From NCBI GenBank assembly GCA_050013795.1, contig JBEKEO010000005.1, positions 1-44,826 on the forward strand: 44,826 nt of DNA, written 5' to 3'. Position 1 is the stretch's first letter. Each line of letters opens with the position of its first letter. Of this stretch, positions 16,683-23,924 are shown piece after piece. The DNA is from CAWHOW01 sp050013795 (GTDB lineage Bacteria; Bacteroidota; Bacteroidia; Bacteroidales; CG2-30-32-10). The translations under genes were made by a program, and so were the position numbers. Under the pieces are notes generated by a model that had not been told where the DNA came from, searched no databases, and was given only the letters and a program-made list of their open reading frames with translations.

Positions 16683-17420
16683 ATGAATATCTATCAGGCC
16701 ATTTGCGGTAAAAAAGGAAAGAAAACTAAAAAATTCGCTGTCCTTATTGATCCAGATAAGACAAAACAAAAGCAGCTTTTGAGTATCATTGAACTCGCTT
16801 CAAACAATGTTGTGGATTTCTTTTTTGTAGGGGGCAGTCTGCTTACTGATGATAATCTTGAAATCACTATCAAAACAATTAAGGAAAAGTGTAATGTCCC
16901 TGTTGTATTATTTCCTGGAAACACTATGCAGATAAATAAGAATGCCGATGCTCTGCTTTTGCTTTCGCTGATCTCAGGAAGAAACGCAGAAATGCTAATA
17001 GGTAAACATGTTATTGCTGCACCTTACCTTAAAGCAAGTAAACTTGAAGTAATTCCAACTGGTTATATGCTCATTGAAAGCGGAAAACCAACGGCTGCTT
17101 TATACATGAGTAACTCTACTCCTATTCCTGCTGATAAGGACGACATAGCTGTTTGTACTGCCATGGCTGGAGAAATGCTTGGACTCAAACTGATTTATAT
17201 GGATGCCGGCAGTGGCGCAATTTTAACGCTTACCGAAAATATGATAGCTAAGGTGAAACAAAATATTTCAATTCCTCTTATTGTCGGCGGCGGTATTCGC
17301 ACACCTGCAAAAGCGCACGATCTGTGCAGTGCAGGCGCTGATGTGGTAGTTGTTGGTAATGCTATTGAAGAAAATGTCCGGCTGATTGAAAACATTGCCG
17401 ACGCAGTTCATCTATTATAA
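16683..17420 (+). CDS. Geranylgeranylglyceryl/heptaprenylglyceryl phosphate synthase family
   Basis: This TIM-barrel prenyltransferase joins a polyprenyl diphosphate to sn-glycerol-1-phosphate through an ether bond. FAVLIDPDK near the N-terminus, FFVGGSLL, LFPGN, YMDAGSGA and the phosphate-binding GGGIRTPAKAHDLCSAGADVVVVGNA are all family signatures. The 245-aa length is normal. The chain length (C20 archaeal type or C35 PcrB type) is not predictable by eye. It is flanked by the PPTase gene and, 27 bp on, the DPP IV-like gene; a polyprenyl diphosphate synthase is 8 kb away. Such homologues are known in Bacteroidota but their product lipid is little studied. Confidence 0.9.
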   Translation: MNIYQAICGKKGKKTKKFAVLIDPDKTKQKQLLSIIELASNNVVDFFFVGGSLLTDDNLEITIKTIKEKCNVPVVLFPGNTMQINKNADALLLLSLISGRNAEMLIGKHVIAAPYLKASKLEVIPTGYMLIESGKPTAALYMSNSTPIPADKDDIAVCTAMAGEMLGLKLIYMDAGSGAILTLTENMIAKVKQNISIPLIVGGGIRTPAKAHDLCSAGADVVVVGNAIEENVRLIENIADAVHLL

Positions 17421-17447
17421 TTTGTTGAATCTTTTAAAAATAATTTC

Positions 17448-19592
17448 ATGAGAACAGGAAAAATTTTTGTGTTGGTATTTCTTTTTATTGTTGTAAAAAG
17501 TTTTTCTCAAACTAAGGTACTCACCATTGAAGATGCTTTCACAAACAGGGCGCTGTATCCTAAGAGCATGGATCAGTTGCAATGGATTGCATCAAGTGAT
17601 TGTTATTCTTATGTAAGCCTCAAGGCACTCATAAAAGGAAATGTCGAAAATGAAAAACGGGATACTCTTATCAATTTTTCCCAACTTAGTGATGCCGTTA
17701 AAAAGCTTGGTGATGCCGATATAAATGCTTTTCCCGAAATTATATGGATAGATGAGAATTCATTTTACTTCAATGAAAATGATAAGATCTATGTTTATAA
17801 TGTAGCTTCTAAATCTGTTCATTCTGTTAACACAACCAACGAGAAAGCCGACAATACTGATATTGCAGAAAGCACTTTATATGCGGCCTATACTGTAAAA
17901 AACAATTTGTATGTCTCTGTTAAAGGCAAGGAATATGCTGTTACATCTGATACAAATAAAAATATTGTCAATGGCAAATCCGTTCATCGCGAAGAATTCG
18001 GCATTACAAAAGGAACGTTTTGGTCTCCCAAAGGTGATCTGCTTGCATTCTACCGGATGGATCAAACCATGGTTACCGATTATCCCCTTGTGCATATTGC
18101 TAATGTAAGCAATCGCATTGCCGAGGAGGAACTGATTAAATACCCCATGAATGGAATGAAAAGCCATCATGTTACCCTCGGCATTTACAATCCGCTTACT
18201 CAGAAGAAAATATTTCTCAATACTGGAGAACCCGCTGAGCAATACCTTACAAATATTACCTGGAGTCCTGACGAGAAATATATCTTTATACAAGTGCTCA
18301 ACCGCAGCCAGAACCACATGAAGCTTAACCAATATGATGCTGCAACTGGTGATTTTATCAAAACCCTCTTTGAAGAGGATAACGATAAATATGTGGAGCC
18401 TTTGAATCCTCTTTGTTTTCTTAAAACCAAGCCTGATGAATTCATTTATCAAAGTCAGAAAGATGGCTACAATCATTTGTACCTATATGATATCAGCGGC
18501 AAACTCATCAAGCAGCTCACTAAAGGAAATTGGGTGGTTACCGAACTTCTTGGAACCGATAATAAGGATACCAAAGTGTTTTACACCTCCACTGCCATGA
18601 GTCCTTTGGATAAGGATATTTATTCTGTTGACATCAAATCGGGAAACATCACCAGGATTTCCATTGCCAAAGGAACCCACATTGCACTGGTAAGCAAGGA
18701 TGGTAAGTATGTTCTCGATAATTATTCCAGCGCCGATATTTCCGGCGAATACGATCTTGTAACAACCAATGCAAAGCTTTTACAGGTATTGCAAAAGAAC
18801 AACAATACGCTGAAAGAATACAAAATGCCCGAAACCTCCGTATTCACAATTAAAGCCAAGGACGGCTCCGATCTCTATTGCCGTCTCATCAAACCAACTG
18901 ATTTCGACCCACAGAAGAAGTATCCTGTTATTGTGTATGTGTATGGCGGTCCCCACGAACAGCTTATTACCGATACATGGCTCAATGGCGCGGGTTTGTT
19001 CCTTAATTATCTTGCCACCAAAGGCTATGTTGTTTTCACCCTCGATAATCATGGCACGGCAAACCGCGGACTTGCTTTCGAGCAGGCTATCTTCAAGAAT
19101 CTTGGTACGCTTGAAGTGGACGACCAGATGCTGGGCGTTGATTATTTAAAGAAGCAATCTTTTGTCGATACTGCCCGTATTGGCGTTCATGGCTGGAGCT
19201 ATGGCGGTTTTATGACCATTTCCATGTTGCTTAAACATTCCGATGTCTTCAAAGTGGCTGTGGCTGGCGGTCCTGTTATCGACTGGAAATATTACGAAAT
19301 CATGTATGGCGAGCGTTACATGCGCACCTCTGAAGAAAACCCCGAAGGTTTCGACAATGCCAATCTTCTCAATTATATAAAGAACCTTAAAGGCAAACTA
19401 TTGATCATCCACGGCACTGTCGATAACACCGTTGTATGGCAGCATTCCCTTATGTTTGTAAAGAAATGTATCGACGAAGGCAAGCAGCTCGATTACTTTG
19501 TTTATCCCGAACACGAGCACAATGTACGTGGTAAAGACAGGGTTCACCTGCTTCATAAAATTGAGAATTATTTTAATGATTATTTGAAGTAA
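17448..19592 (+). CDS. Dipeptidyl peptidase IV-like serine peptidase (S9B)
   Basis: The 714-aa protein has a signal peptide (MRTGKIFVLVFLFIVVKSFSQ), so it is periplasmic or outer-membrane associated. An N-terminal eight-bladed propeller domain spans about 40-480 (WSPKGDLLAFYRMD, WSPDEKYIFIQVLNR), followed by an alpha/beta-hydrolase. The catalytic triad is visible: GWSYGG (Ser about 584), GTVDNTVVW (Asp about 659) and PEHEHNV (His about 689). The GGP...YGGPHEQ region is typical of S9. It removes X-Pro or X-Ala dipeptides from peptide N-termini, serving peptide nutrition. It starts 27 bp after the GGGP synthase gene, probably in the same transcript, without an obvious functional link. Confidence 0.92.
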   Translation: MRTGKIFVLVFLFIVVKSFSQTKVLTIEDAFTNRALYPKSMDQLQWIASSDCYSYVSLKALIKGNVENEKRDTLINFSQLSDAVKKLGDADINAFPEIIWIDENSFYFNENDKIYVYNVASKSVHSVNTTNEKADNTDIAESTLYAAYTVKNNLYVSVKGKEYAVTSDTNKNIVNGKSVHREEFGITKGTFWSPKGDLLAFYRMDQTMVTDYPLVHIANVSNRIAEEELIKYPMNGMKSHHVTLGIYNPLTQKKIFLNTGEPAEQYLTNITWSPDEKYIFIQVLNRSQNHMKLNQYDAATGDFIKTLFEEDNDKYVEPLNPLCFLKTKPDEFIYQSQKDGYNHLYLYDISGKLIKQLTKGNWVVTELLGTDNKDTKVFYTSTAMSPLDKDIYSVDIKSGNITRISIAKGTHIALVSKDGKYVLDNYSSADISGEYDLVTTNAKLLQVLQKNNNTLKEYKMPETSVFTIKAKDGSDLYCRLIKPTDFDPQKKYPVIVYVYGGPHEQLITDTWLNGAGLFLNYLATKGYVVFTLDNHGTANRGLAFEQAIFKNLGTLEVDDQMLGVDYLKKQSFVDTARIGVHGWSYGGFMTISMLLKHSDVFKVAVAGGPVIDWKYYEIMYGERYMRTSEENPEGFDNANLLNYIKNLKGKLLIIHGTVDNTVVWQHSLMFVKKCIDEGKQLDYFVYPEHEHNVRGKDRVHLLHKIENYFNDYLK

Positions 19593-19654
19593 GAGAGTGC
19601 CTAAAGTGACTAGAGTTTGGAGTACTTAAAGTTAATAAGTAGGCAGTGATTAAT

Positions 19655-19705
19655 GAAATTTATAGAAATTGGAAATTTATAGAAATTGGAAATTTATAGA
19701 AATTG
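19655..19705. repeat. Three perfect tandem copies of a 17-bp AT-rich unit
   Basis: GAAATTTATAGAAATTG is repeated three times (19655-19671, 19672-19688, 19689-19705), followed by ACTTTGCGTCTTTGCGTGAAA, another string I have seen often between genes. Degenerate relatives of the same unit flank the four-helix-bundle gene at 23499-23894. Confidence 0.8.
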
Positions 19706-19755
19706 AAACTTTGCGTCTTTGCGTGAAATAATAAAAGAAGTATGTAGTTAACTCA

Positions 19756-20934
19756 CTATTCTTTTACAAACTTCTTCACCGCTTTCCCTTCTTCCGCAGT
19801 TAGTGTAATAAAGTAAACCCCTTTTGCAAAGCTGCTGCAATTAATAGTAATCGGCTCGCCTCGCTTTGCTTGCGAAGCGGGTGAACGGTTATCGGTAATC
19901 GGTAAACTATATATCTTTTCCCCAAGTATATTGTATATCTCAACACTGTTTACCGAACACTGATTACTGATTACCTGTATTTCCTCGGTAACAGGATTAG
20001 GGAAAACCTTTATTTGATTAGTTAATCCTTTTTCATTTATCCCTGTTGGTACAACAGGAACTACATCCACATATATCATTGAACTTAATGTTTTAGATAA
20101 ATATGAAGAATTACAATAAGTGCTTGTACATCCTGTAGAATCAGTAATAGTAAAACAAATGGTATAACTACCTGCTACGCTATATGTATGCGACGGGTAA
20201 GCAATAGTATCGTGAGTGCCATCGCCCCATTCCCATAAATATTTAAAAGGAGGAACACCCGTTACACTATCTGTAACATAATAAAGATGCGGGGTTGATG
20301 ATGGAACTATAGTATAATGTGCGGAGCAAATTGTATCATTAATATTAGGATAAATAGAAATAAAATTTCCAAATGAAATAGGATTGATACCAACTTTAAT
20401 TGACTTTGAAACAGTATTTGTAGCGCTATTTATTACACTTACTGAATCATATTCATTACTTGCAACATATATTTTACTTCCATCGGGACTCACAGCTATA
20501 CCTTCAGGATTAAGCCCTACTTTAATTGTAGCCGATATAGTATTTGTTGCGGTGTTTATTACACTCACTGTACCGGCGGGGTAAGCATTATAATTTGCAA
20601 CATATGCTTTGCTCCCATCGGGGCTTACAGCTGTTTCAATAGGAGCAGAACCAACTGTAATTGTAGCCGTAACAGTATTAGTAGTAGTGTTTATTACACT
20701 TATTTTATTATCATTGACATTCGTAACATATACTTTGCTTCCATCTGTGCTTACAGAAACACCCCAAGGTCCATGACCAACTGCAATTGTAGTAGTAACA
20801 GTATTTGTTGTAACATCAATAACTGATACTGTACTGTCACCGCTATTTGTTATGTAAGCAGTTTGCGCATATGTGTTGCTCAACTCGCCAATTAAGGCGA
20901 AGAGCATAGCTACGGTTGTAATTATTTTTTTCAT
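19756..20934 (-). CDS. YVTN beta-propeller and PKD domain T9SS cargo protein
   Basis: The 392-aa protein has a signal peptide ending ...NTYAQ. It carries about four 42-residue YVTN-family propeller repeats (ISVINTTTNTVTATITVG, PIETAVSPDGSKAYVANYN), which is too few for a closed seven-blade propeller. A PKD domain covers about 205-285 (YLWEWGDGTHDTIAYPSHTY), and a T9SS sorting domain starts at VFPNPVTEEIQVI. The sorting domain carries an in-frame extra block, SPASQAKRGEP, encoded by a GC-rich palindrome absent from the otherwise similar domain of the GH5 protein. The repeated DNA of the YVTN units may explain the reduced blade number. The function is probably surface binding. Confidence 0.85.
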   Translation of the reverse strand: MKKIITTVAMLFALIGELSNTYAQTAYITNSGDSTVSVIDVTTNTVTTTIAVGHGPWGVSVSTDGSKVYVTNVNDNKISVINTTTNTVTATITVGSAPIETAVSPDGSKAYVANYNAYPAGTVSVINTATNTISATIKVGLNPEGIAVSPDGSKIYVASNEYDSVSVINSATNTVSKSIKVGINPISFGNFISIYPNINDTICSAHYTIVPSSTPHLYYVTDSVTGVPPFKYLWEWGDGTHDTIAYPSHTYSVAGSYTICFTITDSTGCTSTYCNSSYLSKTLSSMIYVDVVPVVPTGINEKGLTNQIKVFPNPVTEEIQVISNQCSVNSVEIYNILGEKIYSLPITDNRSPASQAKRGEPITINCSSFAKGVYFITLTAEEGKAVKKFVKE

Positions 20935-21040
20935 AGCCCTTTCTATTAAAATAATTGTGCCAAATTACACAATATTCACTCAAAAATCAAGTTTGGTATA
21001 GTAAATGATGTTGTATATAGTATGTTTTCAGATATAATAT

Positions 21041-21135
21041 TCAATAATCAATGCTCAATTATCAATGTTCAGGTTTTAAAACCGACTCAAGACTTGAGCA
21101 TTAAACATTGTTTGTTGAACATTGAGCATTATTAA
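21041..21135. repeat. Inverted repeat in the leader region of the LytTR gene
   Basis: The gap 20935-21241 holds no gene. AATGCTCAATTATCAATGTTCA (from 21050) is mirrored by TTGAACATTGAGCATTATTAAT (21113-21135), with a second small dyad ACTCAAGACTTGAG between. A further hairpin, CCGGTAATGCCGG, lies about 30 bp before the LytTR start. These may be an intergenic repeat or regulatory dyads; I see no perfect -7/-33 pair here. Confidence 0.5.
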
Positions 21136-21241
21136 TACAATGTATTACTAAAACAGGAGGATTATGTAGCTTCTTTACTATTGGATGAATTTATTTAGTA
21201 ACACGCTAACCGGTAATGCCGGCTGCTAAAAACTTTGTCCA

Positions 21242-21625
21242 ATGAAAAAGAAACAAATAAGCTACGGAACAATCAAGCTGCCCGGCTACAGGCAGTACAG
21301 GGAAAGAATAATTGAAGACCCTTCGGACATTTTATATTGCCTTGCCGACAGGCACAAAGTAACCATCTGCTACCGCAACGGCAAAAAGCTTAGCTGTAAA
21401 GTTTGCCTCGGATACCTTGAGCACTGGCTTGACCCATGCCGGTTTTGCCGCATCCACCGTGAAGAAATCATTAATTTATCCTGCGTTCAAGAGTGGCACA
21501 GGGAAAGGAGCATTATAGTGGTAAATCTTCCGGAGGATGAATATGCGGTTGTTGCCAAGCGCAAAAAGCATGAATTTTTAGTGGCATATCAATACTTCCT
21601 TAGCGCTTCAGGGGGTCTAGCGTAA
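21242..21625 (+). CDS. Stand-alone LytTR-type DNA-binding regulator
   Basis: The 127-aa protein is essentially a single LytTR domain (about 28-118). ILYCLADRHKVTICYRNGKKL is the first strand pair, FCRIHREEIINL (68-79) is the hallmark 'RxHRSxxVNL' motif, and VVAKRKKHEFL is the terminal helix region. There is no receiver or membrane domain, so it would act as a simple DNA-binding protein without phosphorylation. LytTR proteins bind imperfect direct repeats spaced about two helical turns apart. The next element downstream is a 21-bp tandem repeat under its own promoter, and a second 21-bp array is 7 kb to the left. Confidence 0.82.
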   Translation: MKKKQISYGTIKLPGYRQYRERIIEDPSDILYCLADRHKVTICYRNGKKLSCKVCLGYLEHWLDPCRFCRIHREEIINLSCVQEWHRERSIIVVNLPEDEYAVVAKRKKHEFLVAYQYFLSASGGLA

Positions 21626-21647
21626 AAAAGCCCGTTGGGGAAGGAAT

Positions 21648-21680
21648 TTTGGAAAAAGGTATTGTTTGGCTGTAATTTTG
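21648..21680 (+). promoter_or_regulatory. Promoter of the 21-bp-repeat ORF / 263-aa gene
   Basis: TTTG (21648-21651) and TAATTTTG (21673-21680) are both perfect matches to the Bacteroidota -33 and -7 boxes with a 21-bp spacer. It lies between the LytTR stop (21625) and the ATG at 21719. The repeat region is therefore downstream of the start of transcription, unlike the array at 14261-14701. Confidence 0.62.
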
Positions 21681-21718
21681 TATTGAAAGTTTCGCACATC
21701 GAAACGAGAGATTAAAAA

Positions 21719-22132
21719 ATGAAAACAAGAATAGCACATATTGAAACAAAAACAGGCAGTAAAGGAACGAAAAGCAGGCTTTTCAACCCGAAAGCTAATA
21801 TTATCAGACCGAGCATGCATATTAACGAAACGAGCATGTACATTCTCAACCTGAGAATGTGTATGCTTAATTTAAGAATGTGTGTTCCTGACTTGAGAAT
21901 GTGTATGCTTAATCTGAGAATGTGTATTCCTGACTTGAGAATGCGTATGCTCAACCTGAGAATGTATATTCTTACCCTGAGAATGTGTATGCTCAACCTG
22001 AGAATGTATGTTCCCGGCCTGAGAATGCGCATGCTCAGTCCGGGAATATTCGCTTTCAATTCAAAAATAAGTATTCATAAAACGAAAATATGTATACCAA
22101 TTTCATTTAGTTCACTTAGTATTCATCTTTAA
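21719..22132 (+). CDS. Heptapeptide-repeat ORF of unknown function
   Basis: The 137-codon frame has an A-rich start context. Residues 45-107 are nine 7-residue repeats LRM(C/R/Y)(M/I/V)(L/P)(N/D/T/G/S), alternating between an '..MLN' and a '..(V/I)PD'-like form. Diverged heptads continue on both sides (about 24-44 and 108-135). Several differences between units are synonymous (CTG, TTA and TTG for the first Leu; CTT/CTC; AAT/AAC), which favours translation. The opposite strand is also open for 115 codons, which weakens the argument. There is no signal peptide or known domain. It starts 38 bp after the promoter and ends 12 bp before the 263-aa gene. It could instead be a non-coding repeat leader. 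Confidence 0.5.
   Translation: MKTRIAHIETKTGSKGTKSRLFNPKANIIRPSMHINETSMYILNLRMCMLNLRMCVPDLRMCMLNLRMCIPDLRMRMLNLRMYILTLRMCMLNLRMYVPGLRMRMLSPGIFAFNSKISIHKTKICIPISFSSLSIHL
21809..22102. repeat. 21-bp tandem repeat, nine clear copies with decayed flanks
   Basis: The clear copies span 21851-22039 (9 x 21 bp, no indels). The consensus is CTGAGAATGTGTATGCTTAAT, with every second unit ending in a CCTGAC-like sequence, so a 42-bp super-period is visible. GAATG is kept in all nine. Degenerate units extend to about 21809 and 22102. Confidence 0.88.
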
Positions 22133-22144
22133 AAACAGTTTATT

Positions 22145-22936
22145 ATGACAGGCACAACCACAAATATTCCGAGAAACATAAAGGCCTTTAATACCTTTAT
22201 AGTTAAAACCTGCGCTTACCTGGTGCTGGGTTCACCGCAGAATTATGTACGCTTTGGCTGGAGTGCAGCCAATTTAGCAGCATGGCAGGCTTTCCTTAAC
22301 CAATGGAATCCCTTATATTTACTGTATATCGACCGGAAAGGAGGCTATACTACCGATATCAAGAACGACCTGATAAATATTATCAAGGCCGTTATAGCCT
22401 ATGATTTAACAAATAAAGTGATATTAAAGGTAAAAGCCACATCGGGGTTAACGTCAATCGACTGCAGCACGTTCAACCTGCCCGAATCGCTGTCAACACC
22501 GGCTACCGGCATGCACCCGGTTGCAAGTGTCAAGGCGCCGGATAAGACCATCGGCACTGAAAATCTTGTTTACCCCGAATTGACTCCGATAGGAGGAAGC
22601 GAGGTTAAGATAAAAGCGTATTTAAACACAAAGAAGAGCGGCAGGGCACATAAGCCCAAAGGCTACGATTTGCTGGAATATGCAGTAGCCGTATTTTATT
22701 GGGGGACAGGCGGAACACCCACTCATGCCACTGATTCCAGGCTGCATTTAGACCATTCAACGAAAGCTAACTTTAAGCTGGACACATCGGTATTTACGTC
22801 AAATCTTGGCACGCTGGCAACCGGTACTGCCGAACCGTTGAAATTGGCCGTGTTCTTTTTCCGGTGGGCTAAAAGCAAGCATCCAACGCTTGACGGTCCC
22901 TGGAGCGGCCCGTTTACCGTGCAGATTTTGCAGTAA
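22145..22936 (+). CDS. Conserved-looking 263-aa protein, C-terminal FnIII-like domain, function unknown
   Basis: I do not recognise a named family. There is no signal peptide. Residues about 1-110 look helical, with spaced aromatic residues (FGWSAANLAAWQAFLNQWNP then LYLLY). After a Pro-rich linker with GMHPVAS, residues about 145-263 look like beta-strands ending FFFRWAKSKHP...GPWSGPFTVQI, resembling a fibronectin type III-like domain. The layout recalls a group of cytoplasmic hypothetical proteins with a helical N-terminus and a terminal 'RW....GPWS' strand found in Bacteroidota and other phyla. It is probably co-transcribed with the heptad-repeat ORF and lies downstream of the LytTR gene. 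Confidence 0.72.
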   Translation: MTGTTTNIPRNIKAFNTFIVKTCAYLVLGSPQNYVRFGWSAANLAAWQAFLNQWNPLYLLYIDRKGGYTTDIKNDLINIIKAVIAYDLTNKVILKVKATSGLTSIDCSTFNLPESLSTPATGMHPVASVKAPDKTIGTENLVYPELTPIGGSEVKIKAYLNTKKSGRAHKPKGYDLLEYAVAVFYWGTGGTPTHATDSRLHLDHSTKANFKLDTSVFTSNLGTLATGTAEPLKLAVFFFRWAKSKHPTLDGPWSGPFTVQILQ

Positions 22937-22975
22937 TGGAAAGGCAGGTAATTGGTTTTCTGCAGGCTTTGTTTA

Positions 22976-23383
22976 TCAGAAATGTATTTTGTGGTAATCT
23001 TCGTAATCAAAACCCAGCTGGTCTTTGATGTCTTTTATTCGCTTGGCAATAACCGCAAAAACCTGCAGCTGATTTTTGATCAGCCATTCCATCGCCTCTT
23101 TATTATCACTGCTCGCTTCTGCTAATTTAATAAGGAAATTGAATTTGTTTTTTTTAAGCCATAACCATGCTTTTTCATCCCCGTCAATGGCATTGCTGAA
23201 AGCGGCATAGTGCTGAAAATTTCTTTTCATCAGCCAGTCGAAAGCTTCTTCGTTACCTTTTATAGAACTTGTCAATGCAGAAAGTTCAGGGTAGCCGTTC
23301 TTAAAAAGCCACTGATAAAAATTATCCTTGCCTTCAAGCGCTTCAGCAAATGCAACTAAAACTTTTACGGGATACTTCTCCAT
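22976..23383 (-). CDS. Small helical-repeat protein of unknown function
   Basis: The 135-aa soluble protein begins MEKYPVKVLVAFAEALEG. Four consecutive 25-residue units cover about 19-118, each of the form (G/D)(N/D)(K/E).A..WL.K......, for example NEEAFDWLMKRNFQHYAAF and NKEAMEWLIKNQLQVFAVI. Such units would form pairs of alpha helices in a small solenoid. No catalytic motif or signal is present. It converges on the 263-aa gene (39 bp between stops). The function is unknown; a protein-interaction role is only an inference from the fold. Confidence 0.68.
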   Translation of the reverse strand: MEKYPVKVLVAFAEALEGKDNFYQWLFKNGYPELSALTSSIKGNEEAFDWLMKRNFQHYAAFSNAIDGDEKAWLWLKKNKFNFLIKLAEASSDNKEAMEWLIKNQLQVFAVIAKRIKDIKDQLGFDYEDYHKIHF

Positions 23384-23390
23384 GTTTTAA

Positions 23391-23490
23391 AATAGAAATT
23401 TATTGAAACTTGTAGAAATTCATTGAAATTTTAAAAAGAAATTCATAGTTATTGCTTGAAATTTATAGAAATTAAAAAACTAAAGAAATT
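23391..23490. repeat. AT-rich GAAATTTATAGAAATT-type repeats, left flank of IVP gene
   Basis: Several degenerate copies of a roughly 16-17-bp unit related to GAAATTTATAGAAATTG lie between 23391 and 23490, in the same orientation as the perfect copies at 19655-19705. The region is otherwise non-coding. Confidence 0.55.
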
Positions 23491-23498
23491 CTTGGTAA

Positions 23499-23894
23499 CT
23501 ATTTATTTTCATTAGTTTTGGCTTTGTATGTTGAGCTGATAAAATTATTCAGTTTTAGTAAAAACACATCCGACTCTTTTATAAACTCATCATACAGATT
23601 AATATCAATGCATTTCCTTTCTTTAAGCAAGCTAAGCCAATGATTTTTACATTCAAGATACGAACCCCTGCTGTTATAATAAAACTTTATTTTATCAAGA
23701 TAATGAAACCGTCCATATCCTTCTGCAATATTAGCTCCCACAGAATCTGTAGATTCAACAAACTGGTCACCCATTATTTTCCTCTGCTGCCAATTCAACG
23801 CTTCATATATTTTCCATGCTATCGAAGAAAGCTTCCTTGCAATATTATATACTTCAAGATTTTCAAGTTCTATATAACCAGCTTTCTTTTCCAT
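23499..23894 (-). CDS. Four-helix-bundle protein (23S rRNA intervening-sequence protein type)
   Basis: The 131-aa protein is of the IVP/four-helix-bundle family (S23-like). ENLEVYNIARKLSSIAWKIY, then FVESTDSVGANIAEGYGRFHYLD and FYYNSRGSYLECKNHWLSL, are the family's hallmark blocks. Relatives are encoded within intervening sequences of 23S rRNA genes in some spirochaetes and others, and are scattered as single genes in Bacteroidota. The molecular function is not established. No rRNA is adjacent here. AT-rich repeats bracket the gene in inverted orientation, suggesting that it has moved as a unit. Confidence 0.85.
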   Translation of the reverse strand: MEKKAGYIELENLEVYNIARKLSSIAWKIYEALNWQQRKIMGDQFVESTDSVGANIAEGYGRFHYLDKIKFYYNSRGSYLECKNHWLSLLKERKCIDINLYDEFIKESDVFLLKLNNFISSTYKAKTNENK

Positions 23895-23924
23895 AATAAA
23901 ATGATTGTTTAAAAAATATTTATT

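Noticed and set aside
21155..21169. AGGAGG followed by ATGTAG, a start-stop mini-ORF in the LytTR leader
   Set aside because: Strong Shine-Dalgarno use is uncommon in this phylum and the frame has no codons; chance is the simpler explanation.
21712..22059. Minus-strand 115-codon frame over the second array
   Set aside because: It is open only because the repeat has few stops on either strand. No promoter was seen for it, while the plus strand has a perfect -33/-7 pair and a downstream gene.
21242..23894. Diversity-generating retroelement or prophage
   Set aside because: There is no reverse transcriptase, template repeat, integrase or structural phage gene; the repeats are simple tandem arrays.
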